In this document: positions 51,400-61,500 of the stretch, in pieces | How the letters are laid out: every line of letters begins with the position of its first letter | How positions within the stretch are numbered: position 1 is the first letter of the stretch | DNA from: Nocardioides yefusunii | Lineage (GTDB): Bacteria; Actinomycetota; Actinomycetes; Propionibacteriales; Nocardioidaceae | Direction of reading: 5' to 3' | DNA length: 64,000 nt | Assembly: GCF_004014875.1 (NCBI RefSeq) | Contig: NZ_CP034929.1 | Location: 3,100,001 to 3,164,000, forward strand | Notes under the pieces: generated by a model | Databases searched by the model: none | What the model saw: only the letters and a program-made list of their open reading frames with translations | Told to the model about the DNA's origin: nothing | Program-made: the position numbers and the translations under genes

Positions 51400-52056
51400 A
51401 TGCCGTTCCTGCTCCGCCTCGAGTTGCCCGACATCCCCGGTTCGCTGGGTCGGGTGGCGAGCGCGATCGGTGAGGCCGGAGCCGACATCGAGGCCATCCA
51501 GGTGGTCCAGAAGACCTCGGCCGGCACGGTCGTCGACGACGTGCTGCTCGAACTGCAGCCCGGCAAGATGCCCGACTCCGTGGTCTCGGCCTGCAGCGCC
51601 CTCGACGACGTCAGGGTGCTGTGGATCAGCCGCTACGCCGCGGGCGGCAACCTGTTCCTCGACCTGGAGATGGTCGAGGAGATCACCGTCGAGCCCGAGC
51701 ACGCCTTCGAGCGGATGCTGAGCCTGATGCCGGTGACGTTCCGCGTCGACTGGGCGGTGCGCGCCCGCCGTGGCCTCGACGGTGTGGTCACCGTCGTCGA
51801 CTCCACCGAGGCTGCACCGGAGACGGTCGAGTGGGTCGAGATCGACTCCCCGGCCCGGATCGACAGCGACGACGAGAACCAGGTCCTGTGCGCGATCCCG
51901 TCCCACGACGAACTGATCGTGGTGGGGCGCCGAGGTGGCCCGGAGTTCCTCGACTCCGAGATCGCCCGGATGGACCACCTCGTGGGTCTGACCCGGTCGA
52001 TCCACCGCACCCACACGGCCAAGGGCACCCCGCCCTCGGGCTGGGTCGCGGACTGA
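51400..52056 (+). CDS. ACT domain-containing protein
   Basis: A 218-residue protein. N-terminal ACT domain: FLLRLELPDIPGSLGRVASAIGEAGADIEAIQVVQKTSAGTVVDDVLLEL, with the classic D-x-P-G-x-L turn for ligand binding. A linker and a second, GAF/CBS-like half follow (ITVEPEHAFERMLSLMPVTFRVDWAVRARRG and HDELIVVGRRGGPEFLDSEIARMDHLV). ATG 51400 with GGAG 7 nt upstream. Related proteins occur near gat genes in actinobacteria and are annotated only as amino acid-binding; an amino-acid sensing role is plausible. Its stop lies 3 nt from the convergent WS/DGAT gene, and no terminator separates them. Confidence 0.82.
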   Translation: MPFLLRLELPDIPGSLGRVASAIGEAGADIEAIQVVQKTSAGTVVDDVLLELQPGKMPDSVVSACSALDDVRVLWISRYAAGGNLFLDLEMVEEITVEPEHAFERMLSLMPVTFRVDWAVRARRGLDGVVTVVDSTEAAPETVEWVEIDSPARIDSDDENQVLCAIPSHDELIVVGRRGGPEFLDSEIARMDHLVGLTRSIHRTHTAKGTPPSGWVAD

Positions 52057-52059
52057 CCT

Positions 52060-53499
52060 TCAGACCACGCTGCTCGGTGCGTCCTCCGGTTGTACCATGG
52101 CCAACCGCGCGAGTTCGGCGAACGACTCCTCCAACGCCTCCCGGAAGTCACCCGGGTGGGCGAGTGCGCGGTCGTGGCCCAGGATCCCGAACGTGAGCAC
52201 GTCGGCGTAGGACCACACCATCACGTTGATCCCGACTCCGTTGGACGGTGGCCCGTCGATGTGGATCCGGGTGAACTCGCGTCCACCGAGCGTGAACGGG
52301 GCGGCCGGGCCCCGGATGTTGGAGACCAGGATCGAGGCGTCGGCGTCGTCGGTGGAGGCTTCGAGGCGCTCCAGGACTCCCGCGACGCCACGTCGGGCCA
52401 GCGCCGGAGGCATCCGGTCGAGCCAGTCCGGGACGAGGTCAGGGCCGAACGCGTCGAGCTGGGCCTTCCCCTCCCGGGCCGTCGCGGAGATGACCCGGAG
52501 ACGTTCCCACGGGTCGGTGACGTCGGTGGCGAGCGTCGTCGTGAACGACCAGAACCGGTTGCCGTGCTGCCGCACCGGAGCGTCGGGGGCCTCGAACGCC
52601 ATCGGGACGGTGGTGAGCAGCGACCGTGACGTGGACGGGTCGAAGTCGGGCTGGTGACGGGCCAGGTAGCGCACGCACGCCCCTGCCATCATCCCGAGGA
52701 CGACGTCGTTGAGCGTCACGCCGGCTGCGTCCTTGACCTGTTTGACCTGTGCCAGCGGCAGTTCGGCCCGGACGTAGCAGCGGCCCGGGCCGAAGGCGTC
52801 GTTGAGCAGGGTGCGGGGTGCCCCTGCTGAGTAGGCGGGGAGCTCGATCTCCGACTCCGCCCTGCGCTCCTTGACGGCTGCTGTACCGCGGCGGGTGCGC
52901 AGCAGCAGCGGCAGCAGGGTCAGCAACGCCAGCAGGTGCGCCCACAACGCAGCCAGAACCAGGCGCACCGTGTGCGGGCGCCGTTCGGGGCGGGCCGGTC
53001 CGGCGTCGTGCGGCGGCGGACAGGTGGCGTCGGAGAAGAGCCGGAGCATGGTCGTCATCGCTCCGACGCCGTCGGCGAGCGCGTGGTGATACTTCATGAC
53101 CACTGCCTGACGGCCCTGGTCGAGGCCGTTGACCAGCCACACCTGCCACAGCGGGAGGTCAGGGTCGAGGTGTTCCTCCGCGAGGCGGGCGAAGAAGGCG
53201 TCCAGGGCCTCGTCCCCTCCGCGCACCGTCGCCTCACGGACGTGCGTGGTCAGGTCAGGCTCACCCGGCGTCCAGGCGACGGGGTGGTGGAGGTTGCCCG
53301 GTACCGGGGTGATCCGCCAGCGCCACGACGGGAGCTCGTCGAGTCGGGACCCGATGTGCCGACGCAGTTCGTCGACGGTGAGCGGATCGGCAGAGGCCTC
53401 CAGCACGCCCACGGCCATCGAGTTCATGGGCTGGGCATGCGTCTCGTCGGGACGTTCCATGATCAGGAACCCGGCGTCCTCGCCGTTGAGCCGGTGCAT
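52060..53499 (-). CDS. WS/DGAT family wax ester synthase/diacylglycerol O-acyltransferase 2
   Basis: A 479-residue acyltransferase of the bifunctional WS/DGAT family, which uses acyl-CoA and a fatty alcohol or diacylglycerol to form storage lipids at the membrane. The start MHRLNGEDAGFLIMERP is the family N-terminus. HHALADG at 138-144 is the catalytic HHxxxDG; NDVVLGMMAGACVRYL, SLLTTVPMAF and NIRGPAAPFTLGGREF are further conserved blocks, with GVGINVMVWSYADVLTFGILG near the end. The ATG overlaps the stop of the upstream paralogue (TGATG), so the two are co-translated. Confidence 0.92.
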   Translation of the reverse strand: MHRLNGEDAGFLIMERPDETHAQPMNSMAVGVLEASADPLTVDELRRHIGSRLDELPSWRWRITPVPGNLHHPVAWTPGEPDLTTHVREATVRGGDEALDAFFARLAEEHLDPDLPLWQVWLVNGLDQGRQAVVMKYHHALADGVGAMTTMLRLFSDATCPPPHDAGPARPERRPHTVRLVLAALWAHLLALLTLLPLLLRTRRGTAAVKERRAESEIELPAYSAGAPRTLLNDAFGPGRCYVRAELPLAQVKQVKDAAGVTLNDVVLGMMAGACVRYLARHQPDFDPSTSRSLLTTVPMAFEAPDAPVRQHGNRFWSFTTTLATDVTDPWERLRVISATAREGKAQLDAFGPDLVPDWLDRMPPALARRGVAGVLERLEASTDDADASILVSNIRGPAAPFTLGGREFTRIHIDGPPSNGVGINVMVWSYADVLTFGILGHDRALAHPGDFREALEESFAELARLAMVQPEDAPSSVV

Positions 53500-55034
53500 C
53501 AGGCCACCTTCGCGCAGGTCGTGCAGGAGAGGCCGTGAACGGCGAGCAGGTTCGCCAGTTCGGCCTCCATCGCGCGGGCGATGCTGCTGGGGTCAGGGAC
53601 GGCGGCCGGGTTGGTGTGGACGCCGCAGGTCAGGACGTCGCCGTAGCCGGTGACGGTGATGTTGATGCCGTTGCCGGAGGTGAGCGGACCGAGCAGGAAG
53701 ACCGACTCGATCGTCCGGCCGTCCAGGGTCCAGCCGCTGCGTGGCACCTTGAGGTTGGAGACGAGGACGTTGAAGTCGGGTGGGTTCTCCCCCGACGCAG
53801 CCTTCTCCCCCATGCCTCGGGCAGCAGCGGCCGCGAGCCGTGGCGGGATCCGGTCGAGCCACGTGGGAATCAGGGTGCGCCCCTGGAGTTCGAGCTGGAG
53901 CTTGGCCTCACGCGCGTGGTCCGCGGTGGAGCGGAGCCGGTCGCGGGGGTCGTCGAGGTGGGTGGGCAACAGCGCGTAGTAGTTGACGAAACAGTTGCCG
54001 CGCAGACGTGGTCGGGCCCCGACGGGGTCGTTGCCCAGCGGCACGTTGACCACCAACGGGGCCTCAGGCAGCGCGTCGCGCTCGGCGAGGTGGTCGCGCA
54101 GCGCACCCGCGACGAGGCTGACCACGACGTCACTGAGCGAGACCCCCACTGCGTCGCGCACCTTGCGCACGTCGTCGAGGTGGAGGTGAGCCCGGCCGAG
54201 GCGGCGTTCGGTGTCGCGGGAGATGTCGAGGACCGTGCGGGGAGCATCCCCTGCCATCCCCGGGACCCGGTGCTCGGCACGGGCCCGACGGGCCTTGACC
54301 GCCTTGGCTCGTCGGCTCGTCCGCAGCACGAGCGCGGGAATGGTCGTGAGCAGCACGACCAGACGCAGCAGAGCCACGACGAGGAGCACGATCCCGTTGG
54401 GTGGTCGCTGTCTGGCGTGGTCGGCGGGCAACGCCGGCGAGGGCACCTCGATCGCGCGGTCGTCGAGGAGTTCGGTGAGCATCGCGATGGTCGCGGTGCC
54501 GTCTCCCAGGGTGTGGTGGAACCGGTGGACGAGGGCCTGACGTCCGTCGGGGAACCCGTCGAGCAGGGTGACGTCCCAGAGCGGGCGGTCGAGCGGCAGG
54601 TGGCTGGCGGTGACCTCGGCCGCGAGCCACTCGTCGAGCATCCGGTCCCCCGCGGCCCGTACGTCGAGGAACTCGGCCTCACCGGAGGGCGCAGGCATCG
54701 TGGCGTGGTGGACGTGGTCGTCCAGCACGAAGCGGTGATCGTCGGCCCAGACGGCGTGACCGAGCCCTCCGGGGACGTGGTGCAGTCGTCGGTGCAGGTG
54801 CGGCACACGGTCGGCGCGGGCCGCGAGGCGTTCCAGGAGCGCGTCGCGGGTCAGCGCGGGGCTGCCGTGCTCCGGTGCGGCAAGCAGGACGACGTCGACG
54901 CACGCCGAGGTCTGCACGGCACTCTCGACGTAGAGGAACCCTGCGTCGACGCCACGGACACGTCGCCCCTGTCGACGGCTCGCCGGCGGCATGCCGGGCG
55001 TGATGTTCAGGTTCTCCCGTGACGCTGCAGCCAC
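53499..55034 (-). CDS. WS/DGAT family wax ester synthase/diacylglycerol O-acyltransferase 1
   Basis: A 511-residue paralogue of the next gene. VRGVDAGFLYVE is the family N-terminus, after an extension of about 25 basic residues. HHTLGDG at 173-179 is the catalytic HHxxxDG; LSDVVVSLVAGALRDHLAER, LVVNVPLG and NVLVSNLKVPRSGWTL are conserved blocks; GNGINITVTGYGDVLTCGVHTNPAAV is the C-terminal block. GTG start at 55034 with AGGAAGGAA 7 nt upstream. Transcribed away from the large synthase gene. The two WS/DGATs beside a PUFA-like synthase suggest its product may be esterified into neutral lipid; this is inference. C-terminal Cys pair SCTTCAKVA is unusual. Confidence 0.92.
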   Translation of the reverse strand: MAAASRENLNITPGMPPASRRQGRRVRGVDAGFLYVESAVQTSACVDVVLLAAPEHGSPALTRDALLERLAARADRVPHLHRRLHHVPGGLGHAVWADDHRFVLDDHVHHATMPAPSGEAEFLDVRAAGDRMLDEWLAAEVTASHLPLDRPLWDVTLLDGFPDGRQALVHRFHHTLGDGTATIAMLTELLDDRAIEVPSPALPADHARQRPPNGIVLLVVALLRLVVLLTTIPALVLRTSRRAKAVKARRARAEHRVPGMAGDAPRTVLDISRDTERRLGRAHLHLDDVRKVRDAVGVSLSDVVVSLVAGALRDHLAERDALPEAPLVVNVPLGNDPVGARPRLRGNCFVNYYALLPTHLDDPRDRLRSTADHAREAKLQLELQGRTLIPTWLDRIPPRLAAAAARGMGEKAASGENPPDFNVLVSNLKVPRSGWTLDGRTIESVFLLGPLTSGNGINITVTGYGDVLTCGVHTNPAAVPDPSSIARAMEAELANLLAVHGLSCTTCAKVA

Positions 55035-55526
55035 TGGCCGTTCCTTCCTCGACGAACCGGTCTCTCCCGTGACCGGACCGCGAGCATGGCATGCGAAGTG
55101 GCGTGCGTCACCCCCGATTCTGGGCCGTTGTCACAGCGGCGACCGACGTTGGCGTCTGGCTCGGGCAGCGCCTTCGACCAGTGGTTTTGTCTGATCGCGA
55201 CCCCATTTGTTCCACGGTGACAGCGGTCGCCCTGACGCCATTCCAGTGCGCCAACGAGTCGTATTTACGCCCAATGGGGGATGCCCCGAGACCCCACGTC
55301 CGGAGCGGGCTGGACCAGCCCCCTTGATACGTCCCAAGGGCTTCATTGCTTTGGTGTATGAGCCTTGACCACCACTCCGAACAGCGGTTTACAGTCGCAA
55401 TTCACCACGAAGTGACCGGCCCCACACGAACCGCCTCGGCGGCCGACGGGGAGGACGAACGATCTTGGGAGGGATCCTCGTCCGCACCGGTCATCAGGGA
55501 CTGCAACAGGGAGAGGGAGTCCCGCA
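55035..55526. other. Divergent promoter region between the WS/DGAT pair and the synthase
   Basis: About 490 nt with no supported gene and noticeably lower GC (55180-55410) than the flanks, as expected for regulated promoters. No tight palindrome seen. See the promoter candidate at 55365. Confidence 0.55.
55365..55393 (+). promoter_or_regulatory. Candidate sigma70-type promoter of the synthase operon
   Basis: TTGACC (55365-55370) and TTTACA (55388-55393) with a 17-nt spacer, about 130 nt upstream of the synthase start. Confidence 0.35.
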
Positions 55527-58500
55527 ATGCCGCACGTCACCACCGCCGGAGCCGCCGCACACCACAGCGCCGCTCACCACAGCGCCGCTCACCACAGCGC
55601 CGCTCACCATCGCACCGAGACACCGGAACTGGTCGTCGCCGCTGACCCGGTCGGCCGCACCAACGCCGCACTCGTCACCGCTGCCCAGCGCGCCGGTGGC
55701 ACCGGCCTGGTCGACGCACCCGACCTCACCGCACTGCAGGACGTGCTCGCCGACCTCGCCCGACGGCGGAGCACCGGAGGCTGGATGCGCCCCGGCGCAG
55801 GCCTCCTCTCCCGCGGGGTCGGGCACGACGACGCCCTGGACACCGCCCTCGACGACGCGTTCAGCGCCGTCGTGCTCGACGCGACCCTGCTCGACGACCT
55901 CGGCGCCCCTTGGGAAGACACGGCCGCCCTGTGGCGCACCCCCCGCCGCCGGGTCCTGGCCCAGGTGACCTCGCGCGACGCAGCCGTCGCTGCCGTCGAG
56001 GGTGGGGCCGACGGTCTGGTCGTCGTCGGCTGCGAGGCCGGAGGACGCGTCGGCACCACCCAGTCCTTCGTGCTACTGCAGCAGACCGTCGACCTCGGCG
56101 TCCCCGTCTGGGTCCGCGGCGGGACCGGTCTGCACACCACCGCTGCCGTCGTCGCCGGCGGTGGTGCAGGCGTCGTCGTCGACACCCAGCTCGGACTGCT
56201 CCGCGAAGCCGCACTGCCCGCCACCACCGCCGCCGCGCTGCGCCTGATGGACGGCTCCGAGACGCGCGTGGTCGGCGGACACCGGCTCTACACCCGCCCC
56301 GACCTCGAGGTCGCCGCACTCGACGACGCCGTCACCAGCGCGGAGGTCGCGGCCCGCCTCGGCGCCGACCTGCACTCCGACCTCGTCCCCCTCGGACAGG
56401 ACTGCGGCGTCGCCTCCGACTGGGCGACCCGCTTCGTCACCGTCGGCGGCGTCGTCCAGGCCCTGCGCGAGTCCGTGACCACCCACCTCGACGCGCTCCG
56501 CGCTGGCGACCCGCTGGCTCCCGGATCGGCGCTCGCCGCCACCCACGGCACCCAGTACCCGATCGCCCAGGGCCCGATGACGCGGGTCTCGGACCGCGCC
56601 GAGTTCGCCGCTGCCGTCGCCGAGGGTGGCGGTCTGCCTTTCCTCGCCCTCGCGCTGCTGCCCGCTGCCGAGGTCCGTTCCCTGCTCGCCGAGACCGCAG
56701 CCCTGCTGGGCGATCGCCCCTGGGGCGTCGGGCTGCTCGGTTTCGCCCCCGCCGACCTCCTCGCCGCCCAACTGGAGGTCGTCACCGAAGTGTCACCGCC
56801 GTTCGCGCTGATCGCCGGTGGCCGCCCCTCGCAGGCCGCGGCGCTGGAGGCCGACGGCATCGCGTCGTACCTGCACGTCCCTTCGCCGGGCCTGCTCGAC
56901 GCCTTCCTCGCCGACGGCGCCCGTTCGTTCGTCTTCGAGGGACGTGAGTGCGGCGGCCACGTCGGGCCGCGTTCGTCGTTCGCGTTGTGGGAGGCCCAGG
57001 TGGAGAGGCTGCTGCAGGTCAACGACCCGCAGAACCTGCGGATCCTGCTCGCCGGTGGCATCCACGACGCCCGCTCGGCCGCGATGGCTGCCGCCGCCGT
57101 CGCGCCGCTCGCCGCCCGCGGCGCCCAGGTCGGCGTCCTGATGGGCACCGCCTACCTCTTCACCACCGAGGCCGTGGCCTCCGGCGCGATCCAGGAGACC
57201 TTCCAGGAAGTCGCCGTCGACTGCGAGCGGACCATGCTCGTGGAGACCGCCCCCGGCCACGCGACCCGTTGCGTCGAGACCGAGTTCGCGCGCGCGTTCG
57301 CCGAGCGCAAGGCCGAACTGGAGTCTGCCGGGGTCGACGCCAAGAGTCGGTGGGCCGAGCTGGAGCAGCTCAACCTGGGCCGCCTCCGGATCGCTTCCAA
57401 GGGACTGGTCCGCACCGACGGCACACTCCAGAGCGTCGACGTGGACCGTCAGATCGCCGAGGGCATGTACATGATCGGCGAGGTCGCGACCCTGCGCGAC
57501 GAGGTCACCGACATCGCCGCCCTGCACGCCTCCGTCAGCGTCGGCAGCGTCTCGTGGGTGCACGAACACCTCGGCCTCGACGTCGAGACGGACGACGAGG
57601 TCGCCACCGAGGCCGACCCGTTCGACATCGCGATCATCGGCATGGAGACCTTCCTGCCCGGCGCGGTCGGTACGGAGCAGTTCTGGGCCAACGTCGTCGC
57701 CGGCACCGACCACGTCACCGAGGTTCCCGCCGAGCGATGGGACACCGACCTCTACTTCGACGCCGAGACCTACGACAAACGTCAGGGCGGACGCACCACC
57801 CCGTCGAAGTGGGGCGGTTTCGTCGACGCGATCGGCTTCGACCCGCTCTCGCACGGCATCCCGCCGGCCTCCCTGGCAGCGATCGAACCGGTCCAACTGC
57901 TCGCCCTCGAGGTGGCCTCGCGTGCGCTGGCCGACGCCGGGTACGCCCAGCGTTCCTTCGACCGTGAGCGCGCTTCGGTGGTCTTCGGCGCGGAGTCGGG
58001 CAACGAACTGGGCGGCGCCTACGGGATCCGCGCGTTCCTGCCGCAGCTCTTCGGTCAGGTTCCCGACGAGCTGGAGAACTGGCTCCCTTCCCTCACCGAG
58101 GACTCCTTCCCCGGCGTCCTGGCCAACGTGATCGCCGGCCGGATCGCCAACCGACTCGACCTCGGCGGGGTCAACTACACCGTCGACGCCGCCTGCGGAT
58201 CGTCGTTGGCCGCACTCGACGCCGCCTGCAAGGAACTGCGTCAGGGGTCCTCCGACCTCGTCATCGCCGGTGGCGCCGACCTGCACAACGGCCTCAACGA
58301 CTACCTGATGTTCGCCTCCGTGCACGCGCTCTCCCCGACCGGACGCTGCCGCACCTTCGACGCCGACGCCGACGGCATCGCGCTCGGTGAGGGCATCGCC
58401 GCGGTCGTGCTCAAGCGTCGCGTCGACGCCGAGCGTGACGGCGACCGGATCTACGCCGTGATCGACGCCGTCGCCGGATCCTCCGACGGCCGGCACCTGG

Positions 58501-61500
58501 GCCTCACCGCTCCCCGCAAGGAGGGGCAGCAGCGTGCTGTCGCGCGCGCCCTGGAGGCGTCCGGTGTCTCGCTCACCGAGGTCGGTCTGGTCGAGGCGCA
58601 CGGCACCGGCACCGTCGTCGGGGACCGCACCGAGATGGCGACCCTGACCGAACTCTTCGCCGAGGCCGACGTCGAGCCGGGATCAGTGGTCCTGGGCTCG
58701 GTGAAGTCCCAGATCGGGCACACCAAGTGCACAGCCGGGCTCGCCGGACTCGTGAAGGTCGCCAAGGCCCTGCACCACGCGGTGCTCCCGCCGACGATCA
58801 ACCTCGACGACCCCAACCCGTACTACGACGCCCAGGCGTCCCCGTTCCGCTTCCACGACACTGCACGCCCCTGGGCCGCGGCCACGCGTCGGGCCGGGGT
58901 GAGCGCCTTCGGCTTCGGCGGCACCAACTTCCACGCCGTCGTCTCCGCCTACGAGGGCGGGGACCGTCCCGCGCACAAGGTCGCGCAGTGGCCCGCCGAA
59001 CTGTTCGTCGTCCGGGCGGTCGACGAGGCCACAGCAGCCAATCGGCTCGACGACCTGCGCGCCTTGGTCGACGGCGTCCTCGCCTCCGACCCGGGCGCCC
59101 AGCGTCACCGTCTGCGTGACCTCGCCCGGACCGTCTCGACCTCGGGCCGTGGTGCAGTGCGGGCAGCCTTCGTGGCCGGGTCGTTCCTGGAACTGCGCCA
59201 GGAACTCGACCGGCTGCTCGACGAGGCCGGGTCGTACGGCCTACCTGCTGCCCCTGACGCCGCCGAACGCGGCAAGGTCGCGTTCCTCTACCCGGGTCAG
59301 GGCTCCCAGCGTCCGGGCATGCTCAACGACCTCTTCGTGACGTTCTCCGCACTCGACGACGTCGCCGCGCTCGCGGAGCCGTGGGCAGCGGAACTGTTCC
59401 CGCCGGCCGGTTTCACCGCCGCCCAGCGCGCCGCCCAGCGGGCCGCGATCACCGCCACCGAAGTCGCCCAGCCGACCCTCGGGGTAGCAGCGCTCGCGAT
59501 GACCCGGATGCTCCGCAGCGTCGGCGTGCAGCCCGACGTCGCCGGAGGCCACTCCTACGGTGAGCTCGCGGCGCTGGCTGCTGCCGGCGTGATGGACGAC
59601 GCCACCCTGCTGCGACTCTCCGCGGTGCGCGGCCAGGCCGTGCTGGACGCCGTCGAGGCGTCGGGCGGAGACCCGGGCACGATGGCTGCGGTCTCGCTGA
59701 CGATCGAGGAACTGCTGCCGCGTCTGACCGCCTTCGACGGCGTCGTGGTGGCCAACCACAACGCCCCGCGTCAGGTCGTCGTCTCGGGCCCGACGGCGAG
59801 CGTCCACGCCGCGGTCGAGGCGTGGGAGGCCGACGGGGTCCGCGCCACGCTGATCCCGGTGGCCTGTGCCTTCCACTCCCCGCTCGTGGCCCGCGCGAGC
59901 GAGTCGCTGGCTGCTGAACTCGCTGCTCTCGACCTCTCCGCGCCGCAGTTCCCGGTGTGGTCCAACGTCACCGCGGAGCCGTACCCCGGTGTCGGATCCA
60001 GCACCGGCGACGACGCGGTCGAGGTCCTCAAGGGCCTGCTGTCCTCGCAGGTCAGCGACGGCGTCCGGTTCGTCGACCAGATCGAGTCGATGTACGCCGC
60101 CGGCGTCCGCGTCTTCGTCGAAGCAGGTCCCGGACGGGTCCTCGGCGGCCAGGTCGCAAAGATCCTCGGCGACCGCCCGCACACCGTCGTCGCGACCGAC
60201 GTGAACGGCGAGAACGGGGTCCGCCGCTTCCTGCAGGCAGTCGCCGATCTGGCGATGGCCGGCGTCGAGGTGGACACCCGCAGCCTCTTCCTCGAACGCG
60301 CCGAGGACGTCGACCTGCGCACCTGGCCACTCAAGGCCCCTGGCTGGACCGTCAGCGGCGCGTTCGTGCGTCGGGCCGACGGCACCGTGCTTCCCAACAG
60401 TCACCAGCCGGCCGACACGATGCCGGCCCTCTCCCCCGTCGCCACACCGGAGGTCTTCACGATGAGCAGCGCCCCGGTCGAGACCTCGTTCGACGACGTC
60501 TCCGCTTCCCCCGTTCTCGCCGGGACCGGAGCCGACGTGGTCCTCACCGAGTACCTGCGGTCGATGCGTCAGGTGGTCGCGGCCGAGCGTGACGTCGTGC
60601 TCCGCTACCTGGGAGCCACCCCGGCACCTGCCCCGTCCGGCGCCGTGACGGCCGCTGCTCCGTCCAGCGCCGTGACGGCAGCTCCGGCCTCGGTCACGGC
60701 TGCTTCGGCCGTTGCTCCGGCTGCCCGGCAGGCTGCTGCTCCGGCACCTGCTTCCCTGGTTCCGGCCCAGCGGGCGCCCGAACCCGTCGCGGCGGCACCA
60801 GCTGCGACCGTGGACCTCCTGCTGGCGGTCCAGGAAGTCGTCTCCGAACGCACCGGCTACCCCGTCGACATGCTCGAACCCGACCTCGACCTCGAGGCCG
60901 ACCTCTCCATCGACTCCATCAAGCGGATCGAGATCGTCGGAGAACTCGCCCAGAAGATCGGACTGGGCTCAGGCGGACCGGGCGCAGGCGGCGCCGAACT
61001 CGACGAGAACGTCGTCGAAGAACTCTCCCGCCACAAGACCCTCGCCGCGATCGTCACCTGGATCGAAGGGATGCAGGGTGTGAGCAGCGCGCCCGGCACC
61101 TCTGCCCCGGCGGCCGCCACCGACGGCGCTGCTCCGGCTGCCGCGACGCCCACGGCCACGGCCACGGCCACGAGTCTCAGCGGCGACGCGTTGCTGCTGG
61201 CGGTCCAGGAAGTCGTCTCCGAACGCACCGGCTACCCCGTCGACATGCTCGAACCCGACCTCGACCTCGAGGCCGACCTCTCCATCGACTCCATCAAGCG
61301 GATCGAGATCGTCGGAGAACTCGCCCAGAAGATCGGGCTGGGCTCAGGCGGACCGGGCGCAGGCGGCGCCGAACTCGACGAGAACGTCGTCGAAGAACTC
61401 TCCCGCCACAAGACCCTCGCCGCGATCGTCACCTGGATCGAAGGCCTGAGCACGCCCGCTGCTGTCGCGTCGTCCGTCTCCGCCTCCGCCACGACGTCCG

